Below are positions 1 to 5,403 of a stretch of 6,625 bases of DNA, in pieces. Position numbers and translations under genes: made by a program. The DNA is from Caldifarciminota bacterium (GTDB lineage: Bacteria > Hydrothermota > UBA3073 > NMUJ01), in contig JAGGUB010000120.1 in the NCBI GenBank assembly GCA_021158725.1, forward strand, positions 1 to 6,625, in the 5' to 3' direction. The notes beneath the pieces were generated by a model that saw nothing but the letters and a program-made list of their open reading frames with translations, did not search any database and was not told the DNA's origin. Numbering within the stretch: position 1 is the first letter of the stretch; the number at the start of each line of letters is the position of its first letter.

Positions 1-66
1 GTGCGAGCAGGTAATCAACTTGAGTTCTTACCCGAAAGCAAAGCACGCAGTTTGATAAAGGGTTGA
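1..66 (+). CDS. C-terminal end of an unidentified upstream gene (partial)
   Basis: The first reading frame is open from the window edge for 21 codons and stops at TGA 64-66. The peptide contains LEFLPESKARSLIKG, a plausible soluble C-terminus, but I do not recognise the family. The main support is position: the stop codon lies inside a hairpin followed by a T run (57-79), as expected for a gene ending at an intrinsic terminator. The other two forward frames also stop early, so the frame choice rests on that placement. Nothing can be said about function from this fragment. Confidence 0.4.
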   Translation: MRAGNQLEFLPESKARSLIKG

Positions 67-79
67 GGGTCAACTTTTT
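57..79 (+). terminator. Probable Rho-independent terminator of the upstream gene
   Basis: GTTGA (62-66) and TCAAC (70-74) form a perfect 5-bp stem around a GGG loop, followed directly by TTTTT (75-79). Two G-T pairs and three A-T pairs extend the stem outward, because AAAGG at 57-61 faces the T run. The stem includes the TGA stop at 64-66, so termination would occur right at the end of the upstream gene, 19 nt before tRNA-Cys. The core is short, so it may be leaky. Function is inferred from structure only. Confidence 0.55.
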
Positions 80-97
80 AGGTTATCTTTTAAATGG

Positions 98-170
98 GGC
101 GGCGTAGCCAAGTGGTTAAGGCGGGGGTCTGCAAAATCCCTATTCCCCGGTTCGAATCCGGGCGCCGCCT
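98..170 (+). tRNA. tRNA-Cys (anticodon GCA)
   Basis: A full cloverleaf can be drawn. The 7-bp acceptor stem GGCGGCG (98-104) pairs perfectly with CGCCGCC (163-169). The D stem is GCC/GGC (107-109 with 120-122). The 5-bp anticodon stem encloses loop CTGCAAA (129-135) with anticodon GCA at 131-133. The T stem CCCGG/CCGGG encloses loop TTCGAAT (151-157). The discriminator is T170 (U73), the expected identity base for tRNA-Cys. CCA is not encoded, because CCTG follows, so a CCA-adding enzyme must complete the 3' end. It is the first gene of a tRNA-ORF-tRNA cluster. Confidence 0.97.
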
Positions 171-173
171 CCT

Positions 174-181
174 GAGGAGGT
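174..181 (+). promoter_or_regulatory. Strong Shine-Dalgarno site of the small basic-protein gene
   Basis: GAGGAGGT lies 3 nt after the end of tRNA-Cys, and GGAGG ends 4 nt before ATG 185. It shows that the reading frame between the two tRNAs is a real gene. The same 4-nt spacing recurs at ATG 1343 and nearly so (3 nt) at ATG 5400, which sets a local norm for start-site choice. Confidence 0.85.
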
Positions 182-184
182 TGT

Positions 185-274
185 ATGCCGTGCGGTAGGA
201 AGCGTAAGCTGAAAAAGATCAAAAAACACAAGCTCAAGAAGCGTCGCAAACGTGAACGCCACAAACGCAAATAA
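185..274 (+). CDS. 29-residue very basic putative ribosomal protein, COX24/mS38 (AURKAIP1) type
   Basis: The gene runs from ATG 185 to TAA 272-274. Of 29 residues, 19 are Lys or Arg (12 K, 7 R), with two His and a single acidic residue (E24). The N-terminus MPCGRKRK and the later KKHKLKKRRKRERHKRK resemble the short bacterial proteins with a COX24_C/AURKAIP1 domain, including the Bacteroidetes form starting MPSGKKRK. That family includes mitochondrial mS38 and mycobacterial bS22. From the family, the expected role is a structural peptide threaded into ribosomal RNA; which subunit it binds here is not shown. A strong Shine-Dalgarno site precedes it. The gene fills the spacer between tRNA-Cys and tRNA-Arg, with its stop codon touching tRNA-Arg, so it is almost certainly cotranscribed with both. 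Automatic callers would miss it because of its length. The family assignment is from remembered pattern, not a search. Confidence 0.85.
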   Translation: MPCGRKRKLKKIKKHKLKKRRKRERHKRK

Positions 275-347
275 GCGGCCGTAGCTCAAAGGATAGAGCG
301 CTGGCCTCCGGAGCCAGAGGCTGGAGGTTCAAGTCCTCTCGGCCGCA
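275..347 (+). tRNA. tRNA-Arg (anticodon CCG)
   Basis: Acceptor GCGGCCG (275-281) pairs perfectly with CGGCCGC (340-346). The D stem is GCTC/GAGC (284-287 with 296-299). Anticodon stem CTGGC/GCCAG encloses loop CTCCGGA (306-312) with anticodon CCG at 308-310, reading the Arg codon CGG. The T stem GGAGG/CCTCT contains one G-T pair and encloses loop TTCAAGT (328-334). The discriminator is A347. CCA is not encoded, since TCC follows. Its first base comes immediately after the TAA of the small basic-protein gene. Confidence 0.97.
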
Positions 348-364
348 TCCTTTTAATTCAACTT

Positions 365-1258
365 ATGAACATCATTAGGCCATTTGATCCATGGCGAAGT
401 AAACTATGTACGTGTCCAACTAAATATTCGTTTTGTCCTTACACAGGGTGTAGCCATCGATGCGTATATTGCTATGCAACCGCATACATACCAAATTTCT
501 ATAATATAAGGGTCAAAAAGCAGCTTGAATCAAGGTTAGTACGTGATGTTAGAAAATTGCCAGTAAATGCCCTAATCTCCATCGCTAATAGTTCGGATCC
601 ATATCCACCTGAAGAGATGACACTGCGGCTCACCAGGAAGGCACTCTCCATACTGGCGAACGCGCCTGTACGAGTTCTTATAATAACAAAAGGTACAACC
701 ATCGTCAGGGATATCGATATATTAAAAAGGATGCGAGTAGCGGTTGCGTTCTCAATATCTACAATAGACGAACGATTAGCTAAGAAGCTCGAACCCGGTG
801 CCCCCACACCGGAGGAGCGGTTTAAAGCAATCAAACAATTAGCTGATGAGGGTATACCTACGATACTGCGAATTGACCCGATATTCTGGAAGCTTACAGA
901 TGGGGAGATTGATGAAATATTGACTATCGCAAAATCGGCCAATGTCGTACATATTGTTGCAAGTACGTTCAAGCCACGTCCGGATGGCTGGAATAGGATC
1001 AAAAATGTGCTACCTGGATGGGCCAAAACCGTTGAACATTATTACCTAAAAGGTGAGACTTATCAACGTACTTATTACTTACCTTCTGCCATACGGTATG
1101 AACTTATGCGTAGGGTGTATGATAAAGCCATAAGCTTGGGGTTTACATTTGCCACATGTAGGGAAGGATTTACAGAACTACATACGGGAGGATCATGTGA
1201 TGGTAGTCACCTCATTCCTACTGTCCACCCTACATCATTGTTTGCTAAAATGGGTTGA
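365..1258 (+). CDS. Radical SAM protein, SplB-like (COG1533) family
   Basis: This 297-residue protein carries the radical SAM cluster motif C29-x3-C33-x2-C36 in the context PYTGCSHRCVYCY, which is typical of the COG1533 group related to spore photoproduct lyase. Other family-like stretches are NSSDPYPPEE (75-84), ITKGT (107-111) and EPGAPTPEERFKAIKQLADE (143-162). The family binds a 4Fe-4S cluster and cleaves S-adenosylmethionine to a 5'-deoxyadenosyl radical; the substrate of this subgroup is unknown to me. Five more cysteines lie near the ends: C15, C17, C24, and C265 and C278 in TCREGF and GGSCDGSH. They could bind a second cluster (inference). It does not look like the PflA-type enzyme of canonical AmmeMemoRadiSam loci. 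The start at 365 is the only one giving a complete N-terminus, but no Shine-Dalgarno site precedes it; the leader after tRNA-Arg is only 17 nt. The protein has no signal peptide and should be cytosolic. Confidence 0.93.
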   Translation: MNIIRPFDPWRSKLCTCPTKYSFCPYTGCSHRCVYCYATAYIPNFYNIRVKKQLESRLVRDVRKLPVNALISIANSSDPYPPEEMTLRLTRKALSILANAPVRVLIITKGTTIVRDIDILKRMRVAVAFSISTIDERLAKKLEPGAPTPEERFKAIKQLADEGIPTILRIDPIFWKLTDGEIDEILTIAKSANVVHIVASTFKPRPDGWNRIKNVLPGWAKTVEHYYLKGETYQRTYYLPSAIRYELMRRVYDKAISLGFTFATCREGFTELHTGGSCDGSHLIPTVHPTSLFAKMG

Positions 1259-1284
1259 CTTGCTTCATGTAGAGATAATTAAAA
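1255..1284 (+). promoter_or_regulatory. Possible promoter of the MEMO-AMMECR1/TPR/barrel operon
   Basis: TTGACT (1255-1260) matches five of six bases of the bacterial -35 consensus and contains the TGA stop of the radical SAM gene. A weak -10 candidate TTAAAA (1279-1284) lies 18 nt downstream. A better match, GATAAT (1274-1279), is only 13 nt away, which is too short. With the 18-nt spacing, transcription would begin near 1291, just past ATG 1289, so only ATG 1343 would be usable. This is a consensus match by eye in AT-rich DNA and is tentative. Confidence 0.28.
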
Positions 1285-1288
1285 TAGG

Positions 1289-1342
1289 ATGAAAATTCTC
1301 TTAATCTTGTTATCAATGTTTATAGGATGTAAAGGAGGTAAT
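1289..1342 (+). other. In-frame 18-codon upstream extension resembling a short lipoprotein signal
   Basis: An ATG at 1289 is in frame with ATG 1343 and adds 18 codons. They read as a Lys followed by a hydrophobic core (ILLILLSMFIG) and Cys14, close to a lipobox although Phe rather than Leu is at -3. Exported proteins downstream also have very short signals, so the length is not a strong objection. Against translation from here, the only Shine-Dalgarno-like bases (AGG) directly touch the ATG, and the codons for KGG form the strong ribosome site of the downstream start. It could be a second start giving a membrane-anchored form, or just a leader. Confidence 0.4.
1331..1339 (+). promoter_or_regulatory. 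Near-perfect Shine-Dalgarno site deciding the start at ATG 1343
   Basis: AAAGGAGGT is the strongest ribosome binding site in the window. Its GGAGG ends 4 nt before ATG 1343, the same spacing as at ATG 185. It supports initiation at 1343 rather than at the in-frame ATG 1289, where the nearest purine run has no spacing. Confidence 0.8.
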
Positions 1343-2749
1343 ATGTTCAAAGATGTACGTGAACCCGCGGTTGCAGGTCAATTTTATCCTGACGATCCTA
1401 AGCTTTTGGGCAACACAATAGAAGAGTATCTCAACAAAGTAGATAAGAAAATAGAAGCTCCCATCTTGGGTATAATTGTCCCACATGCGGGTTACCCATT
1501 TTCAGGGCAAACTGCTGCGTATGCGTTTAAACAGCTTAAGGACAAGACTTACACCACCGTGATACTGATAGGGCCAACGCATCACTACTCTCTGGAACAT
1601 GCATCCGTAGCGCCATTCGATGCGTATCGTACACCGTTGGGTACCATAGGGGTGGATGTCGAGGTACGTGATGAGTTATTGAAATCCCCCTATATCGATA
1701 CAATACGTGATGCACATCTACCTGAACATTGTCTTGAGGTGGAGCTACCATTCCTCCAAAAGGTGCTCGAAGGTGAATTCAAGATTGTACCTATGTTGAC
1801 GGGGTCACCAACCTGGGATAACTGTGAACATCTTGCCAAAGCCATAGTTGGGGTGATAGATAAGTTTGAGGACCGTCAATTCCTGTTGGTGGCAAGTTCC
1901 GACTTTTACCATGGTTACGATTACGAAGAATGTAAACGTACGACCAGTAAAGCTGCAGAATACATAGCGAATTTCGACCCCAGTGGGTTTTATCACTACT
2001 ATGTGGATAATTTACGTCATGACATACATATAGCGTGTGGGGCTGCACCCATAACTACGGTGCTGTTGGTTGCACAAAGGATGGGCGCCGATAAGGTAGA
2101 GCTACTGCATATCACTAACTCGGGTGATGTAACCGGTAGGAAAGAGGGTTATGTAGTAGGTTATGCAAGTTTCGCAATCCTCAAAGGTAAGCACGGTCTC
2201 AGCTTAGATGAGAAGCGTCACTTAATGAAGATTGCCAAAACTGCCATCGAAAGGGCAGTAAAAGGTGAACCTATTCCAAAGTTTGATGCCGGTGGGTTCG
2301 AACGTCTCGCACGTAAACAGGGTGCCTTCGTGACAATAAATAAACATGGCACCTTACGTGGCTGTATAGGGTTCATACGGCCAATCTATCCACTCTATGA
2401 GGCGGTTAAGGAAGCAGCTATAGCTGCAGCATTACATGATCCAAGGTTCCCACCTGTTACACCGGATGAGCTCAAAGATCTGGAGGTCGAAATCTCGGTA
2501 CTATCACCCATGGTTGAGGTTAAGGATATCAACGAAATAAAGGTAGGAAGAGACGGCCTCTACATAGTATATGGTGGGTTCTCTGGCTTGCTACTACCGC
2601 AGGTGGCTACAGAATACGGATGGGATAGGACCACATTCCTGGAACATACCTGTGTGAAGGCAGGTTTACCACGTGATTGCTGGAAAGAGCCCGGCGTACG
2701 TATATTCAGGTTCACGGCAGAGGTGTTCAGCGAAGAAGAGATTGAATGA
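1343..2749 (+). CDS. MEMO1-AMMECR1 fusion (AmmeMemoRadiSam proteins B and A in one chain)
   Basis: From M at 1343 the protein has 468 residues in two domains. Residues about 3-282 are a MEMO1-like domain, related in fold to class III extradiol dioxygenases. It has REPAVAGQFYP, VPHAGYPFSG (His48), GPTHHYSLEH (His80/81), EHCLEVELPF, SSDFYHG and IACGAAP (Cys232). Human MEMO1 binds metal through His49, His81 and Cys244, so the ligand set appears intact. Residues about 285-468 are an AMMECR1 domain with the hallmark LRGCIGF near residue 338, then DPRFPPVTPDEL and the late LLLPQVATEYGW. In many prokaryotes these two proteins co-occur with a PflA-like radical SAM enzyme as AmmeMemoRadiSam; the reaction is unknown. 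Here the nearest radical SAM gene, 84 nt upstream, is of another family. The start at 1343 is chosen for its strong Shine-Dalgarno site and its match to MEMO1 N-termini. ATG 1289 would give 486 residues with a lipoprotein-like signal. The stop overlaps the next start as ATGA. Confidence 0.92.
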   Translation: MFKDVREPAVAGQFYPDDPKLLGNTIEEYLNKVDKKIEAPILGIIVPHAGYPFSGQTAAYAFKQLKDKTYTTVILIGPTHHYSLEHASVAPFDAYRTPLGTIGVDVEVRDELLKSPYIDTIRDAHLPEHCLEVELPFLQKVLEGEFKIVPMLTGSPTWDNCEHLAKAIVGVIDKFEDRQFLLVASSDFYHGYDYEECKRTTSKAAEYIANFDPSGFYHYYVDNLRHDIHIACGAAPITTVLLVAQRMGADKVELLHITNSGDVTGRKEGYVVGYASFAILKGKHGLSLDEKRHLMKIAKTAIERAVKGEPIPKFDAGGFERLARKQGAFVTINKHGTLRGCIGFIRPIYPLYEAVKEAAIAAALHDPRFPPVTPDELKDLEVEISVLSPMVEVKDINEIKVGRDGLYIVYGGFSGLLLPQVATEYGWDRTTFLEHTCVKAGLPRDCWKEPGVRIFRFTAEVFSEEEIE

Positions 2750-5403
2750 TATTTCTACTTCTGTTGGCCCTCACATTTGATGAAGACCTACAGTTAGCCA
2801 AAGGTTTATTCAGTGATAGCCTTTATTGGGTGGCAAGGGATCAATTCCTTCGTGTAGTAGAAAAGTATCCGGATAGCCCCAACGTAGATGAAGCCGCCTT
2901 TTGGGCAACTGAATGTATGTTCAGGTTAGCTCAATATCAGAAATGTATCGAGGAGTGGAAACGATTTATCGAGGATTATCCATTCTCCGACTATATACCA
3001 AAAGCATACTTAAGGATAGGTGAAAGCTACTATTACCTTGGTGATAAGGAGGCAGCCCGACGGTATTTTACTGAGGCCACCAAACATGGTGAATCCGATG
3101 CGTACTATTGGTTGGGCGATATGCAATTAGACGATAGTAATTACGTATCTGCACTGGAGATGTTGGATAAGGTGAACCCCGGCTCACCATATTATGAATA
3201 TGTGCTTTATGATAAAGCCTATGCATGGTACAGGTTGAAAAACTATGAATCATGTCTCGACCTCGTAAAGGAGTTCCGTAGTAAATATCCCTCAAGTTCG
3301 CTCATACCAGATATACTTGCGCTCACGGTACGTGCATATATGGGGCTCAACAAATACAGTGAGGCACGTTCGACCCTCGATAGCTTGGTGATCAGTACAC
3401 CACGTGATGCATTCACTAAGGGTAGCTTATATCTGGAGCTTGGGGATACTGTCACAGCATTGAATATACTAAGTGAAGTGAAGGGAGATAGCGAATACAC
3501 ACCACGTGCATTATTGGTGGTGGGTGATATATATCTCAGTAGAGGGGACGATACGAGTGCGATAGAAGTTTATAAAAGGTTGCTCGACTATCCTAACCTA
3601 CAGCAGGTAGCACGTGAGCGGCTCGGTCGTATCTATTACCTACGTGGTGAATACGAACGTGCAATCGATTACCTAAAACCTGTAACATCGTATGATGGAC
3701 GGTTGTTACTTGCACATACGTACTTTGCAAACAACGAGCTACATGAAGCTTATAAGATATACAGCGAACTATCTAACAAATATGGTGCTATCGAACCACT
3801 GTATTGGGCTGCATACTCGGCATTTAAGTTGGGTAAATCTGATGTCGCACTTACCCTATTTAACAAACTGCTGGATAAGGGAGCAGCTGATTACTTACCC
3901 AAGGTATACATGGTGTTGGGTGAGCTATACTTTGAGAATGGCGATTACGTACAAGCTGCGGATTATTATGCGAAGGCACAAAAATTTCCAGAACTCAAAG
4001 AACGTGCATTGTTGGGTGAGGTGACAGCACTGTTGATGGCACAAAATGTAAAACGTGCATACGAACGTGCACAGGTGTTGGTGAAAGAGTATCCCAGCCC
4101 CGATGCATACAGGAAGCTGGCCGAAGCTGCATACCTTACGGGTAAGCTAAATGAAGCCGCTGAGTACTACTTAAAAGCGAGCCAAGCATGGGATATCTAT
4201 CAAGCTGGCAGAATATACTATGAATTAGGGGATTACAGTAATGCAATAACAGTGTTGCAACATTTCACACAACAGTATCCAGCGCACGAGGTTGCAGCTA
4301 CTGCAAGTTACATGCTGGGATGGGCCTACAAGCGGAAGGGTAACCCCACAAAAGCTATAGAGGTATGGAATACGTTAATCCATGATTATCCATCGGATAC
4401 TATTGTCTATCACACGAATATAGCGTTGGGTGATGCATACTTTGATCGTGGTGAATATAAGGATGCACTCAACGCATATGAGAGAGCGCTCAAGCTGGCA
4501 AACGTAGGAGCTACGAAGGTGCTCACTGCAATTAGGGGTATACTTCACGCTACGATAAAATTACGTGGCGTAAAGGCTGCATTTAGGGTGGCACGTGATT
4601 TGGCAACCCAGTACAGTGGAAGAGACTGGTGTGATGCGATATGGTTAACAATGGGTGAGCTTGCCGATCTGGAAGGCGAACCCCGTTATGCAATAAACGC
4701 ATATGGAAGGGTAAAACATACACGATACGTACCGGAAGCATTGTATGGGTTGGCACTCATATACGAGAAGATGGGTAAACTACAGACAGCTATGGATTAT
4801 CTTCAACGTATAGTTAACGAGTATCCCAACTCCAACAAGGTGACAGCTGCATATTACGAGATGACAAAGTTGTACATGATGCAGAATAAATACGAGACTG
4901 CTATGACGGTAGCAAACAAATTGCTATCCCTATACCCCGACGCACCCGAGGTACCTTATGTGAAGCTGTTGGTGGCCAAAATCCACTACGAACAGGGTAA
5001 CTATAACGAAGCGCTTGAGTTACTGAAAACCTTAAACCTACTCGAGGGTAAGCTTATAGAAGCACAGATATACTTGAAACAAAATAAATTGGACAAAGCC
5101 GAATCTGTCGTATTACAGGTGATAGCAGGTAATGATATCACATTGAAACCCGAGGCAAGATATTGGTTAGGCGAAATATATTACAAAAGGGGTGACAAGT
5201 CACATGCGATGGAGGAGTTTCTTAAGGTCAAATATCTGTACGGTGATAACAGCTGGGTAACACCTGCGCTGTTCAGGGCAGCCGAGATAGCCGAGGAGCT
5301 GGGTGACTCCAACAAGGCGAAGGAATTATACAGAAAGGTGATAGAAAGGGGTGACAAACCCGATCTCATCAAGCAAGCCAAACAGCGGCTTAGGAGATTA
5401 TGA
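2746..5403 (+). CDS. Exported tetratricopeptide (TPR) repeat protein, about 20 repeats
   Basis: This 885-residue protein begins with a very short hydrophobic signal (IFLLLLALT) and then FDEDLQLAKG, so the mature protein probably starts near residue 11 and lies in the periplasm or at the outer membrane. The rest is an almost continuous TPR solenoid. Units recur about every 33-37 residues with the usual small/aromatic pattern, e.g. AYLRIGESYYYLGDKEAARR (87-106), LGDAYFDRGEYKDALNAYER (561-580) and YWLGEIYYKRGDKSHAMEEF (806-825). Many helix pairs end in YP, as in BamD and CpoB/YbgF-type proteins. I count roughly 20-22 units, with a less regular stretch around 595-660. No enzymatic domain is visible, so it is probably a scaffold for other envelope proteins. 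Its ATG shares ATGA with the upstream stop and has only a weak site (GAAGAG, 2735-2740), consistent with translational coupling. Its TGA overlaps the start of the barrel gene, suggesting a partner. Confidence 0.9.
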   Translation: MIFLLLLALTFDEDLQLAKGLFSDSLYWVARDQFLRVVEKYPDSPNVDEAAFWATECMFRLAQYQKCIEEWKRFIEDYPFSDYIPKAYLRIGESYYYLGDKEAARRYFTEATKHGESDAYYWLGDMQLDDSNYVSALEMLDKVNPGSPYYEYVLYDKAYAWYRLKNYESCLDLVKEFRSKYPSSSLIPDILALTVRAYMGLNKYSEARSTLDSLVISTPRDAFTKGSLYLELGDTVTALNILSEVKGDSEYTPRALLVVGDIYLSRGDDTSAIEVYKRLLDYPNLQQVARERLGRIYYLRGEYERAIDYLKPVTSYDGRLLLAHTYFANNELHEAYKIYSELSNKYGAIEPLYWAAYSAFKLGKSDVALTLFNKLLDKGAADYLPKVYMVLGELYFENGDYVQAADYYAKAQKFPELKERALLGEVTALLMAQNVKRAYERAQVLVKEYPSPDAYRKLAEAAYLTGKLNEAAEYYLKASQAWDIYQAGRIYYELGDYSNAITVLQHFTQQYPAHEVAATASYMLGWAYKRKGNPTKAIEVWNTLIHDYPSDTIVYHTNIALGDAYFDRGEYKDALNAYERALKLANVGATKVLTAIRGILHATIKLRGVKAAFRVARDLATQYSGRDWCDAIWLTMGELADLEGEPRYAINAYGRVKHTRYVPEALYGLALIYEKMGKLQTAMDYLQRIVNEYPNSNKVTAAYYEMTKLYMMQNKYETAMTVANKLLSLYPDAPEVPYVKLLVAKIHYEQGNYNEALELLKTLNLLEGKLIEAQIYLKQNKLDKAESVVLQVIAGNDITLKPEARYWLGEIYYKRGDKSHAMEEFLKVKYLYGDNSWVTPALFRAAEIAEELGDSNKAKELYRKVIERGDKPDLIKQAKQRLRRL
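5392..5396 (+). promoter_or_regulatory. Shine-Dalgarno site of the beta-barrel gene within the TPR gene
   Basis: AGGAG sits inside the last codons of the TPR gene, 3 nt before ATG 5400. With the ATGA overlap it supports translation of the barrel by reinitiation or by direct entry of new ribosomes. Confidence 0.6.

Noticed and set aside
63..89. Promoter for the tRNA cluster: TTGAGG (63-68) with TATCTT (84-89)
   Set aside because: Both boxes match only four of six bases, the spacing is 15 nt, and the -35 box lies in the terminator hairpin. A promoter is likely in this area but I cannot place it.
70..270. 66-residue minus-strand frame across tRNA-Cys and the small basic gene
   Set aside because: It runs through a well-folded tRNA gene and the complement of Lys/Arg codons; it is a shadow.
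499..1026. 175-residue open frame on the minus strand within the radical SAM gene
   Set aside because: It lies wholly antisense to a convincing radical SAM gene, has no recognisable motif, and its sequence reflects the codon pattern of the real gene.
3692..4024. 110-residue plus-strand frame inside the TPR gene
   Set aside because: It is an alternate frame of the TPR repeats, with no ribosome site or family features.
2670..4597. Recurring CACGTG palindromes (e.g. 2670, 3401, 3503, 3611, 4592)
   Set aside because: Each falls at a codon ending in CA or CC-A followed by CGT and a G-starting codon, so the preferred Arg codon CGT explains them; they are not evenly spaced.
2746..5403. Possible DNA-level tandem repeat in the TPR gene
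   Set aside because: Periodicity is visible only in the protein; the nucleotide sequences of the units have diverged, so this is not a recent tandem duplication or CRISPR-like array.
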